DNA of 12,221 nucleotides from Methanobacteriota archaeon (GCA_005878635.1 VBLS01000084.1:1-12221), one strand, 5' to 3'. Shown: positions 1-6,234, counted from the first letter of the stretch. Translations and numbers: made by a program. The notes: a model not told the origin generated them from the letters alone.

Positions 1-287
1 GTGAGTCCGTAAATTCCGGGAAGGACGAGGAAGACGAGGACGGCGGCGACGAGGCCGAGCACCTTCGCGCCTTCCCCGAGGGCTCGGATGGCGAAGGATT
101 CGAGCTCGCCGGGGATTCGATAGACGACGAATTCCTCCGCGACCTCCGGCAGGAACACGCCGAGGCCGAGCCATCGCAGGACGAAGGTGACCGCGAGTCC
201 GCTCCCGCCGGCCAAGGCTCCGGCCCCGAACCGGATCCACGGAAGGCCCCGGATCGTTCGGGAAATCGTCTTCCACAAGGGACGCAC
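1..287 (-). CDS. Membrane protein N-terminus, possibly membrane anchor of a molybdopterin oxidoreductase (partial)
   Basis: The reading frame is open from a GTG at 287 to the left edge, giving 95 codons of an incomplete protein. The translation starts MRPLWKTISRTIRG and has a hydrophobic segment at about residues 20-42, a linker with FLPEVAEEFVVYRIPGELES, and a second hydrophobic segment ending LPGIYGL at the edge. This is a membrane protein with a basic N-terminus. The pattern of two helices around a PG-LESF-R-LGE-AK linker recalls the membrane N-terminus of archaeal molybdopterin-dependent (sulfite oxidase-like) oxidoreductases. That is a recalled resemblance, and the catalytic part lies outside the window. 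A start further upstream is possible, because the frame stays open and has no ATG there; GTG 287 lies about 65 bp from the shared AT-rich promoter at 349-356. It is divergent from the gene at 385. Confidence 0.55.
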   Translation of the reverse strand, partial: MRPLWKTISRTIRGLPWIRFGAGALAGGSGLAVTFVLRWLGLGVFLPEVAEEFVVYRIPGELESFAIRALGEGAKVLGLVAAVLVFLVLPGIYGL

Positions 288-345
288 GCGGACCGAACGC
301 CCGGTGCGTCGCTTGAACCTATGCCAGCGTCGTGAATTGCGACCA

Positions 346-358
346 ATTCTTTATCTAG
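346..358. promoter_or_regulatory. TATA-like promoter element between divergent genes
   Basis: The sequence ctttatct at 349-356 is the most AT-rich part of the 288-384 gap. For the rightward gene it lies about 32 bp before ATG 385, so transcription would start near 380 and leave only a few leader bases. Its complement agataaag could serve the leftward gene, with a leader of about 40 nt. One box may serve both directions, or a second one may be too weak for me to see. Confidence 0.45.
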
Positions 359-384
359 GCCAAGGTTCGTCCTCGAGGGAGAGC

Positions 385-720
385 ATGCCCGCGCCGTCCA
401 GTTCCCAGATACGGGTGGGCCCGCGTCTCGCCTTCACCGTCCTCTGGACGGTCGTCTCGGTCATCGGCCTTGGCCTCGGACTCCTCGTCGGGGTTCCGGG
501 CCTCGCCGATTTGGTCCAGCGGGGGTCCGCTTCGACGACCGAGGCCAAGACGTTGGTCGTCGCCGTCGCGGTCGGCATGTTCCTGACCGGCGCGTACGGG
601 ATCATGGCGAGCCATCGGAATCTGAAGCATTCCGTGGACTTGATCGCGGAAGTCGATCGCGCGAGAACGGAGACGCTGGTCCGGGAATCGTCTCGATTCA
701 TGCAGCCGCCGCCGAAGTAG
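385..720 (+). CDS. Small two-helix membrane protein of unknown function
   Basis: This 111-residue protein begins MPAPSSSQIRVG and has two clear hydrophobic segments, at about 14-36 and 55-75. A short loop containing QRGSASTTEAK joins them, and a charged, probably alpha-helical tail runs to the C-terminus (SVDLIAEVDRARTETLVRES). I do not recognise the family. The frame continues upstream to 187, but ATG 385 is chosen because a TATA-like box lies at 349-356 and because the upstream part overlaps the divergent gene and is arginine/proline-rich shadow sequence. A GAGGGAG stretch just before the ATG could help ribosome binding. Two membrane spans with a charged cytoplasmic tail resemble the layout of the protein at 1712-2209, but I see no convincing sequence match between them. 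Confidence 0.72.
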   Translation: MPAPSSSQIRVGPRLAFTVLWTVVSVIGLGLGLLVGVPGLADLVQRGSASTTEAKTLVVAVAVGMFLTGAYGIMASHRNLKHSVDLIAEVDRARTETLVRESSRFMQPPPK

Positions 721-756
721 GCCGCGCGGGGCTCCTACAGCGCGTCGTCGAAGACC

Positions 757-1272
757 CTAGGGATTCAGCAGCCCTTCGGTCAGACGCAGGTAGAGGAACA
801 CCGGCTCCCCGAGTTGGGCGACCTGCCGCCCTTTTTCCGTCAGCGAGTATTCGACGCCGGGAGGCCGCGTGTCGAGGACCGACCTTCGCACGAAGCCGAG
901 CCGTTCGAGCCGCGCGAGCTTGACCGAAAGGACGCGGGCGCTGATGTCGCGGAAGGCCTTCTTGATTTCCTGAAAACGACTCGCACCTTCCGTGAACAGG
1001 AACGTCAAGATTTCGACGGACCACTTGCTGAACACCGTGCGCGCGATGCGAATGTTGAGTCGGGCGTCACTCGCCGTCATCGATTGCGTGCCGCTCCGCT
1101 CAACGATCTCGCGGGTGAATTGGGAAGATTGTTCTGCGAATTCCCCGAATCGCGCGAGGATATGGGGATTGACCGTCAGTCGAGGGGATTCCGGCGGACT
1201 CTCTCCGTCGGAGCGCTTCCTCGCTCGGCGTTTTCGCGACTTCTCCTTCGCCGAAGGTCCGGAGCGCTCCAT
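757..1272 (-). CDS. HxlR-type winged helix-turn-helix transcriptional regulator
   Basis: This 171-residue protein has a basic, low-complexity N-terminus (AKEKSRKRRARKR) and a winged helix-turn-helix at about residues 78-155. The visible order is KWSVEILTFLFTEGASRFQEI, then a recognition-helix region ISARVLSVKLARLERLGFV, then the wing ending GVEYSLTEKGRQVAQL. This is the usual HxlR (DUF24) pattern of KW-IL-L--G--RF-EI and L---LE--G-V-R. The N-terminal redox cysteine of some HxlR proteins is absent; there is no Cys in the protein. ATG 1272 is preferred: the frame stays open to 1536, but that extension crosses the AT-rich, inverted-repeat-rich region expected to be its promoter. The N-terminal tail of about 70 residues is longer than the family usually has. 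The signal sensed is unknown. Autoregulation through the nearby inverted repeats is an inference. Confidence 0.85.
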   Translation of the reverse strand: MERSGPSAKEKSRKRRARKRSDGESPPESPRLTVNPHILARFGEFAEQSSQFTREIVERSGTQSMTASDARLNIRIARTVFSKWSVEILTFLFTEGASRFQEIKKAFRDISARVLSVKLARLERLGFVRRSVLDTRPPGVEYSLTEKGRQVAQLGEPVFLYLRLTEGLLNP

Positions 1273-1330
1273 GGATCGTCCCCGTCGGTCGAGGGCGAGA
1301 CCGACGGCTCGGAGTGTAGGCTGCTCCCTG

Positions 1331-1396
1331 GGGAAGAAACTATTCCCATGGTTACTGAATTGTAACTTACTCACGACGGCCCCACTACTCAATTGA
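1331..1396. promoter_or_regulatory. Cluster of three inverted repeats, candidate operator region
   Basis: Three palindromic elements lie within 66 bp upstream of the HxlR-type gene. They are GGGAA-N7-TTCCC at 1331-1347, GTTAC-N6-GTAAC at 1351-1366 and TCAATTGA at 1389-1396. The region is much richer in A+T than its surroundings and must hold the promoter of the leftward regulator, and possibly that of the rightward small ORF at 1424. Dimeric winged-helix regulators bind such sites, so autoregulation is plausible. No single clear TATA box can be picked. Confidence 0.45.
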
Positions 1397-1423
1397 CTTT
1401 CCGAAGTACCATCTCGGAAATGG

Positions 1424-1579
1424 ATGCGACGCGTTCCCGTTTTTTCGGTGGGATTTGCGTCGGTCAGGCTTCTCGCCTCCGTGGCGACCTTCGCGGTCGT
1501 CGGGTCAGCGAGCGACGCCGGGTCTACGGCCCTCAACGGAGTGCTCGTCGATCATCGGTGGCTTGCCGCGGCCGGATAA
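1424..1579 (+). CDS. Possible 51-residue hydrophobic/secreted peptide
   Basis: An ATG at 1424 opens a 51-codon frame ending in TAA at 1577-1579, in a gap otherwise without genes. The peptide starts MRRVPVFSVGFASVRLL and continues ASVATFAVVGSASDAG. A basic start is followed by a hydrophobic stretch to about residue 27 and then small residues, as in a signal peptide or single membrane anchor. The tail is short and ends HRWLAAAG. Third codon positions are mostly G or C, as in neighbouring genes. The supporting context is a hairpin with a T-rich tail 19 bp downstream (1598-1641), which implies that a rightward transcript ends there. An AT-rich region at 1355-1398 could carry the promoter. There is no known family. 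The hydrophobicity could also arise by chance in GC-rich DNA, so a non-coding RNA remains an alternative. Confidence 0.35.
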   Translation: MRRVPVFSVGFASVRLLASVATFAVVGSASDAGSTALNGVLVDHRWLAAAG

Positions 1580-1597
1580 CGATTACCCTCTTCCTGC

Positions 1598-1641
1598 GCG
1601 GGGGCCGCCGCTCTCATCGACCCCCGCCTCTTTTCTTTTTT
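1598..1641 (+). terminator. Hairpin with T-rich tail, rightward terminator
   Basis: GCGGGGG at 1598-1604 pairs perfectly with CCCCCGC at 1621-1627 across a 16-nt loop. A T-rich run (ttttctttttt, 1631-1641) follows almost directly. T-runs terminate archaeal transcription. No annotated rightward gene lies between 720 and this point, so it implies a short transcript starting in the 1350-1420 region. Confidence 0.6.
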
Positions 1642-1670
1642 CCCGGCCTGAATTGCTAAGGCGAGCGCCT

Positions 1671-1679
1671 CAAATATCC
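1671..1679 (+). promoter_or_regulatory. TATA-like box for the gene at 1712
   Basis: The AT-rich element caaatatcc in a GC-rich stretch would place the transcription start near 1700. That is downstream of the ATG at 1691 and just before ATG 1712, and it decides the start chosen for the next gene. Confidence 0.4.
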
Positions 1680-1711
1680 GGCCGTCTGCCATGCAGGGTT
1701 CGGGAACGGGC

Positions 1712-2209
1712 ATGACCGCCGAACAACAGAAGATCCGGGCCGCGGAGTGGCTGTATCGTTGGAACTTGAGCAGCAGCATCATCGGGATCGTCTTCACGAT
1801 CGGCACGTTCCTGGGGGTGTTCACCTTCCTGCTCGGCCCCATTTTCACGGCGCAGTTCGGGTTTTCCTCCTTGCAGACTGCGCTGGTCTTGTTCCTCCTT
1901 GTGCTCGCGGTGATCATCGGGTTCGGCCTGTACCTTGACAAGGTAATCCATTTCTGGTCCGCGCAAGCCACCGTGGCGACGACGAGAAATCCCTACTTGG
2001 TCTCGGCACTTTACCAGAAGGAGCTGCTCTCCCTGGTGTACATCCAGGTCCCGGTGTTGAAGAGCCTGCGGGCCCTCGTCGAGACGCAGATGATGGACGA
2101 ATCGAAGAAGCACACGTTCCTCGCAGAGCTCGACCGCTCCCTGGCGAAAGTCGAGCAATCGATCCGAGACAAGAGCTGGCCGATCGAGCCCCACGAGAGG
2201 GTCTATTGA
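1712..2209 (+). CDS. Two-helix membrane protein of unknown function with helical cytoplasmic tail
   Basis: This 165-residue protein begins MTAEQQKIRAAEWLYRWN and has two strong hydrophobic segments at about 21-46 (SSIIGIVFTIGTFLGVFTFL) and 55-77 (QTALVLFLLVLAVIIGFGL). A soluble C-terminal half of about 85 residues is rich in Leu, Glu and Lys and probably alpha-helical, ending EQSIRDKSWPIEPHERVY. I do not recognise the family. A start at 1691 would add seven residues (MQGSGTG), but the TATA-like box at 1671-1679 is too close to it, so ATG 1712 is preferred. The gene appears to be transcribed alone. It lies behind the terminator at 1598-1641, and 67 bp separate it from the VOC gene. Confidence 0.75.
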   Translation: MTAEQQKIRAAEWLYRWNLSSSIIGIVFTIGTFLGVFTFLLGPIFTAQFGFSSLQTALVLFLLVLAVIIGFGLYLDKVIHFWSAQATVATTRNPYLVSALYQKELLSLVYIQVPVLKSLRALVETQMMDESKKHTFLAELDRSLAKVEQSIRDKSWPIEPHERVY

Positions 2210-2276
2210 CCGGAGCCTAGGGCTGGCCGCCGAACGACGGGACTAAGGCCTTCCCCTTTGCCTGCCATCACCATTC

Positions 2277-2654
2277 ATGAAGAGCCGCTTTTACTACGCG
2301 GGAATCCGAGTTCGAAGTCTGAGGCGCTCGATCGCGTTCTACACGAAGGCCTTCGGCATGAAAGTGGCTGCCCAGGGCACGATGCCCCATGGCGGCAAGT
2401 ACGTCCATCTCGTCACACCCGGCACCCGGATGCGACTCGAGCTGAATTGGTATCCCAAGGGAAGCCGGTTCTTCGTGCCCTATCGAAAGGGCGAAGAGCT
2501 GGACCATCTCGCATTCGTAGTGGGTGATGTCCTCGCGGCCTACCGGTCTCTCCGACGAAGCGGCGTCCGAGTGGCGGTGGATCCCAAGCACTCGAAGGGG
2601 ACCGAGGTGTACGTGAAGGATCCCGACGGAATTTGGATTGAGCTGCTGGGGTAG
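2277..2654 (+). CDS. VOC-family (glyoxalase/bleomycin-resistance fold) protein
   Basis: This 125-residue single-domain protein has the paired beta-alpha-beta-beta-beta modules of the vicinal oxygen chelate fold. The N-terminal module includes VRSLRRSIAFYTKAFGMKV and ends MRLELNW; the second runs from LDHLAFVV to the terminal DPDGIWIELLG. The length and the closing DPDG--IEL motif are typical of glyoxalase I-like proteins. Glyoxalase I-type enzymes bind metal with four side chains. Here E55, H77 and E122 are in the expected places, but the first ligand position (usually His or Gln in strand 1) appears to be Tyr7. It may therefore be a lyase or isomerase with altered metal binding, or a binding protein; the substrate cannot be told. 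The start codon ATG 2277 has no clear Shine-Dalgarno sequence or strong TATA. Confidence 0.85.
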   Translation: MKSRFYYAGIRVRSLRRSIAFYTKAFGMKVAAQGTMPHGGKYVHLVTPGTRMRLELNWYPKGSRFFVPYRKGEELDHLAFVVGDVLAAYRSLRRSGVRVAVDPKHSKGTEVYVKDPDGIWIELLG

Positions 2655-2734
2655 TGCACCTTCCGAAAATTCACTTTGCCATGCCTCGCTGTTGGGCGGA
2701 AAAGGAATTCAGAGGGCAAACGAGGCCGTGCGTC

Positions 2735-2839
2735 TTATTTCAGCGCGAACTCTGCCTGATGCGTCTCTTCCGCGGCACCCCGGTCCATCATCCAGGAGTC
2801 GAGGTCCTCATCGACCTCATGTTTCTGCGTCTCTTTCAT
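2735..2839 (-). CDS. Possible 34-residue acidic small protein downstream of phoU
   Basis: An ATG at 2839 opens a 34-codon frame ending in TAA at 2735. The peptide begins MKETQKHEVDEDLDSW, continues MMDRGAAEETHQ and ends AEFALK. It is hydrophilic, acidic and likely helical, with ordinary amino-acid use and none of the Arg/Pro/Gly bias of shadow frames. A TATA-like CATAAC lies on the same strand at 2867-2862, about 26 bp before the ATG, which fits a leaderless transcript. It follows phoU in the same direction after 64 bp, so it could also be the last gene of the phosphate operon. The longer plus-strand frames across this stretch have no recognisable protein character. I do not recognise a family; the evidence is context and composition only. 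Confidence 0.4.
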   Translation of the reverse strand: MKETQKHEVDEDLDSWMMDRGAAEETHQAEFALK

Positions 2840-2892
2840 GTAGGATTGAGCGGCGTGCGAGGTTATGAGCCTCCGCTCTGGAATCTCAACTA

Positions 2893-2939
2893 CGACACGG
2901 GAACTATGTAGACGACTTGTTCTCAGTCCCGTCGTGTCG
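2893..2939 (-). terminator. Stem-loop at the 3' end of phoU
   Basis: On the minus strand CGACAC-GAC-GGGA (2939-2927) pairs with TCCCGTGTCG (2902-2893), giving a 10-bp stem with a 3-nt bulge around a 24-nt loop. The loop includes the phoU stop codon. There is no T-rich tail, so it is better regarded as a possible mRNA-end or processing structure than as a proven terminator. Confidence 0.35.
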
Positions 2940-3629
2940 CTTCGCCCGGTCCGCCGCGCGAATCCGGGGCAGCCAGTCGCCGGTCACCATGTAGACGACC
3001 CGGAGGCCGATGTTGACCGCATGGTCCGCGATCCGTTCGAAATACCGGTTCACGAGCAGGTACCGCGCTCCCGTCTCGATATTCAACTGGCCCTCGCTCA
3101 TTCGACGGACGATGTCCCGGAAGTTCTCGTCGTGCAGCTGGTCGACCGCATCATCCACCTCGATGATGTTGCGGACCGTCTCGGCGTTGCGCCGGACGAA
3201 CGCGTCGATTGCGGTGTCGACCATGGAGATCGTCCGATCGGCCATCTCCCGGATCCGGGCGACGTCGCCTCGCTCGACAATCTGTTTGTCGCGGAACTGG
3301 AGCGTGAGCTGAGCGAGATCTTTGCCATACCGACCGATCCGATCCAGGTCGGTCGTGATCTTGAGCGAGGTCGTAATCGTCCGGAGGTCCCGTGCGACGG
3401 GCGCGTGGAGCGCGAGCAGGTCGATGCAGGTCCGTTCGATTTCGAGTTGCAGACCGTACACCTCCTGATCCAACGTGAACACCTCGTTCGCGGTTTCCAG
3501 GTCCAACCGGGTCAGGCCATCGACGGCCTTCCTCACGGCGAGCTCGCTGAGCTCGGCGAGCGTGAGCATGTTCTCGTTCAACTTCTGCAGCCCTGTCGCC
3601 AGGGCCTTCCGTTCGGCAGCTTGCGGCAC
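2904..3629 (-). CDS. phoU: Phosphate transport system regulator PhoU
   Basis: This 241-residue protein fits the usual PhoU length and consists of two helical PhoU repeats. The repeat signature is seen at 94-104 (DLDRIGRYGKD) and again at 195-207 (RYFERIADHAVNI); the acidic and Arg/His positions of these motifs form the metal-binding clusters known in PhoU proteins. In characterised systems PhoU acts in the cytoplasm to restrain PstSCAB uptake and pass on phosphate status. The start is GTG at 3629, overlapping the pstB stop by one base (TAGTG), which suggests translational coupling. It is the last recognised gene of the pst operon. It has no DNA-binding domain, unlike the AbrB-PhoU protein at 7581, so the two probably have different jobs. 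Confidence 0.95.
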   Translation of the reverse strand: MPQAAERKALATGLQKLNENMLTLAELSELAVRKAVDGLTRLDLETANEVFTLDQEVYGLQLEIERTCIDLLALHAPVARDLRTITTSLKITTDLDRIGRYGKDLAQLTLQFRDKQIVERGDVARIREMADRTISMVDTAIDAFVRRNAETVRNIIEVDDAVDQLHDENFRDIVRRMSEGQLNIETGARYLLVNRYFERIADHAVNIGLRVVYMVTGDWLPRIRAADRAKRHDGTENKSST

Positions 3630-4381
3630 TACCCAAACCTCCCTGTGATGTAGCTTTCTGTGAGCGCCTCACGCGGCCGTTCGAAGAGCTCCCGCGTGCG
3701 GCCGACCTCGATGAGTTTCCCCAGGTACATGAAGGCGGTCGTCTCCGCGACCCTCGCGGCCTGTTGCATGTTGTGCGTCACAATCACCAGCGTGTAGTCT
3801 TTCTTCAGATCGAAGATCAGGTCCTCGATCTTCGCCGTCGCGATCGGATCGAGGGCGGAGCAAGGCTCGTCCATCAGGAGCACCTCCGGCCTCACCGCGA
3901 GCGCGCGGGCGATGCAGAGCCGCTGCTGCTGCCCGCCGGAAAGGCTGGACCCGCTCTTATCGAGCGAGTCCTTCACCTCGTCCCAGAGGGCGGCCTGCTT
4001 CAGGCTCTCCAGGACCGCCACGTCGAGTTTCTTCCGCTCCCGCACGCCGTTCAGTCGCAATCCCGCTGCAACGTTGTCGTAGATTGACATCGTCGGGAAG
4101 GGGTTCGGTTTCTGGAAGACCATCCCGATCCGCCGTCGCACGCTCACGGCAGGTTGGTCGTAGATATCCTGCCCGTCCAGCAACACCTGGCCCTCGACCT
4201 TAGCCTTGGGGATCGTCTCGTGCATGCGGTTCAGGCACCGGATCAGCGTGGACTTCCCGCATCCGGAGGGGCCGATGATGCCGCTGACCGAATGCTCCTC
4301 GAAGTCCAAGGAGATGTCCTGGATGGCGAGCTTCGGGCCATACCAGGCGGATATTTTGTCCACGTGCACCTTCGCCGGCAA
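3629..4381 (-). CDS. pstB: Phosphate ABC transporter ATP-binding protein PstB
   Basis: This 250-residue ABC ATPase energises phosphate import on the cytoplasmic face of PstCA. Walker A is GPSGCGKST at 37-45, the Q-loop is Q90 in FQKPNPFPTMSIYDN, the signature is LSGGQQQR at 147-154, Walker B with the catalytic Glu is LLMDEP at 168-173, and the H-loop is H203 in VTHNMQQA. The PNPFP sequence after the Q-loop and the ending ITGRFG are characteristic of PstB among ABC ATPases. The start appears to be TTG at 4381, only 4 nt after the pstA stop, and no ATG lies nearby. GTG at the fifth codon is the alternative. The 3' end overlaps phoU by one base. Confidence 0.97.
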   Translation of the reverse strand: MPAKVHVDKISAWYGPKLAIQDISLDFEEHSVSGIIGPSGCGKSTLIRCLNRMHETIPKAKVEGQVLLDGQDIYDQPAVSVRRRIGMVFQKPNPFPTMSIYDNVAAGLRLNGVRERKKLDVAVLESLKQAALWDEVKDSLDKSGSSLSGGQQQRLCIARALAVRPEVLLMDEPCSALDPIATAKIEDLIFDLKKDYTLVIVTHNMQQAARVAETTAFMYLGKLIEVGRTRELFERPREALTESYITGRFG

Positions 4382-4385
4382 GTGA

Positions 4386-5249
4386 TCACCGCCGCACGGC
4401 CCGCAGGCGGATCACGGCGCGGGAAGCGATGCTGATGCTCAACATCAAGAGGACGAGGATGAGGGACGCGCCCCAGGCCGCGCGGTTCTCCGCGAGGGAA
4501 GGGCCCACCGCGAAGCGGTACACCTGGGTGGGCAGGGCCGCGATCGGTTGATCGAGCCCGTTGAAGAAGTCGTTGTTCCACGCGGCCGTCATGATCAGCG
4601 GGGCCGTTTCCCCTCCGACGCGGGCGATGCCGAGGAGGGCCCCAGTGACGAGCGCGCTCGCGCACGACGGGAGGACGACCCGAAGGATCGTCCGGTATCG
4701 GGGGATTCCCAGGGCGAGCGCGGCCTCTCTCGCAGACGTCGGCACGAGTCGCAGCGCCTCCTCCGACGTCCGGGCTACGATCGGGATCATGATCGTGGCG
4801 AGCGCGATGACCGCGGAGATCACGCTGAAGACGAGGGGCGGCGGGAAGAAGCCTAGGAGGGACAGCTCGAAGATGAAGGAGTAGGCGAAGATGCCGACGA
4901 CGATCGAGGGCGTCTGGGTCATCACGTCCACGAAGAGGCGGACGATCCCCCCGAGCCGATGCTTCCCGTACTCGGAGAGGTAAATGCCTGTCAGGATGCC
5001 GACGGGGAGCGCAACGAGCGCCGTGAGGCCGATCAGGATCACCGTGCCCTGGATCGCATTCGCGATCCCGCCCATCAGGGACGACTGGGTCAGGAACGTC
5101 GGGGTGAGGGCTGGCGCGCCGCGGACCAACGCCTCGAAGAGGATGCTCCCCAGTGGGAGGAGGGCGAGCGCGACGCACAGCAAGGTCGCGCCGCTCATGA
5201 TGACATCGAACCAGCGACGCCGGGTGTCGCGATCGAACAGGAACCTCAT
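4386..5249 (-). CDS. pstA: Phosphate ABC transporter permease PstA
   Basis: This 287-residue integral membrane permease forms the phosphate channel with PstC. It has a basic N-terminus (MRFLFDRDTRRRWF), a first helix at about 15-40, and several further hydrophobic segments. The cytoplasmic EAA coupling loop is at 175-186 (EAALALGIPRYR), followed by GIARVGGETAPL at 207-218, a stretch conserved in PstA. The open frame extends far upstream to 6011, but that part is the out-of-frame shadow of pstC. ATG 5249 overlaps the pstC stop as ATGA, so translation is probably coupled. The stop lies 4 nt before the pstB TTG. Confidence 0.96.
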   Translation of the reverse strand: MRFLFDRDTRRRWFDVIMSGATLLCVALALLPLGSILFEALVRGAPALTPTFLTQSSLMGGIANAIQGTVILIGLTALVALPVGILTGIYLSEYGKHRLGGIVRLFVDVMTQTPSIVVGIFAYSFIFELSLLGFFPPPLVFSVISAVIALATIMIPIVARTSEEALRLVPTSAREAALALGIPRYRTILRVVLPSCASALVTGALLGIARVGGETAPLIMTAAWNNDFFNGLDQPIAALPTQVYRFAVGPSLAENRAAWGASLILVLLMLSISIASRAVIRLRAVRR

Positions 5250-6208
5250 TCCGCCCCCTCCCCCACCCGCAGGAACCGGCCGACCATGAGCCGTGCGAAA
5301 AGGTTGATGAACAGGGACACCAGCATGAGGACAAGGCCCAGTTGGATGAGCGCGCCGAGTTCCAGCGGCGGGACGGCGTCGAGCCATCGACTCGCGATCT
5401 GACTGGCGATCGTCTGCCCCGGTTCGAAGAGTGAGCCGAAGAAGGCGGCCCGGTTGCCGATCGTCATCGTCACGGCCATCGTCTCGCCGACGGCGCGACC
5501 GAGTCCCAGGATGGCGGCGCCGAAGATTCCCGCCCGGGCATACCGCAGAACGCCCAGGCGGGTCGTCTCCCACCGCGTCGCGCCGAGGCTGAGGGCCGCC
5601 TCCCGTTGACTGTCGGGGACGGCGAGGAGGGCCTCCCGCGAAACGGCCGAGATCGTGGGGATGATCATGATGGCGAGGATGACGCCGGCCGTGAAGACGT
5701 CCGAGCCGATCGGATGTCCCTGGAACAGGGGAAGGAACCCGAGGACCGCTTGGACGCCCGGTTCGATGTAGACGCGCATCGCCGGGCCGAGGATGAAGAT
5801 GCCCCAGAGCCCGTAGACGACCGACGGGACTGCGGCGAGCAGCTCGACGATGAACGTCAGAGGGATCCGCAGCCAGGCCGGCGAAAGCTCGGACAGGAAG
5901 ATGGCGATCCCGAGGCTGACCGGGACCCCGAGGAGGAGGGCAAGCGCCGAAGTCACCAGCATCCCATAGATGAAAGGGGCGGCTCCAAAGCGCTGCGAGA
6001 CCGAATCCCACACGCTGCCCGACAAGAAGCCGAGGCCATAGGTGCGGATGGACTCCGCCGCCGCCAGATACAGGATGACCGTGATGAGGACGAGGAGCCC
6101 GACGACGGCGAGGGCGATGAATGTGGAGAGGCCCTCAAAAGCAAGATCCCCCGGGGTCGCCCGTAGGCGGAGTCGCGTCCGGCCCCGGAGGGTTTCGAAG
6201 ACGTGCAT
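5246..6208 (-). CDS. pstC: Phosphate ABC transporter permease PstC
   Basis: This 320-residue permease partners PstA. It has an N-terminal helix at about 28-50, further membrane segments, and PSVVYGLWGIF at 128-138, which is a conserved PstC stretch. The EAA loop is at 203-214 (EAALSLGATRWE), followed by GLGRAVGETMAV at 235-246. Length and layout are normal for PstC. ATG 6208 is 26 nt after the pstS stop, and that gap is almost filled by a GC-rich hairpin (6218-6233). The 3' end overlaps pstA as ATGA. Confidence 0.96.
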   Translation of the reverse strand: MHVFETLRGRTRLRLRATPGDLAFEGLSTFIALAVVGLLVLITVILYLAAAESIRTYGLGFLSGSVWDSVSQRFGAAPFIYGMLVTSALALLLGVPVSLGIAIFLSELSPAWLRIPLTFIVELLAAVPSVVYGLWGIFILGPAMRVYIEPGVQAVLGFLPLFQGHPIGSDVFTAGVILAIMIIPTISAVSREALLAVPDSQREAALSLGATRWETTRLGVLRYARAGIFGAAILGLGRAVGETMAVTMTIGNRAAFFGSLFEPGQTIASQIASRWLDAVPPLELGALIQLGLVLMLVSLFINLFARLMVGRFLRVGEGAE

Positions 6209-6217
6209 GGGCCGTTC

Positions 6218-6233
6218 GAGGGGCGAACCCCTC
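6218..6233 (-). other. Intercistronic UUCG-loop hairpin between pstS and pstC
   Basis: On the minus strand GAGGGG-TTCG-CCCCTC forms a perfect 6-bp GC-rich stem with a four-base loop. It starts 2 nt after the pstS stop codon and ends 9 nt before the pstC ATG. No T-run follows, so it is not a classical terminator. Such hairpins can protect the 3' end of an upstream mRNA segment, which would favour more binding protein than permease. The loop-closing pair is G-C, not the extra-stable C(UUCG)G arrangement. Confidence 0.55.
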
Positions 6234-6234
6234 C

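Noticed and set aside
1273..1536. N-terminal extension of the HxlR-type regulator
   Set aside because: It would run through the inverted-repeat cluster and AT-rich promoter region; ATG 1272 gives a normal family member with a tail.
1691..1711. ATG 1691 as start of the second two-helix membrane protein
   Set aside because: Only about 16 bp after the TATA-like box, so it would lie upstream of the expected transcription start.
2654..2911. Plus-strand 85-residue frame after the VOC gene
   Set aside because: No recognisable protein character or promoter; the opposite strand holds a better-supported small ORF.
2865..3653. A 262-residue plus-strand frame opposite phoU
   Set aside because: Antisense shadow of a certain PhoU gene caused by high GC; no domain character.
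4243..5334. A 363-residue minus-strand frame across pstA and pstB
   Set aside because: Arg/Pro/His-rich translation in the wrong frame over two certain genes.
5250..6011. Long upstream extension of the pstA frame (541 residues in total)
   Set aside because: It is the out-of-frame shadow of pstC, rich in Arg, Pro and His; pstA begins at ATG 5249 with the ATGA overlap.
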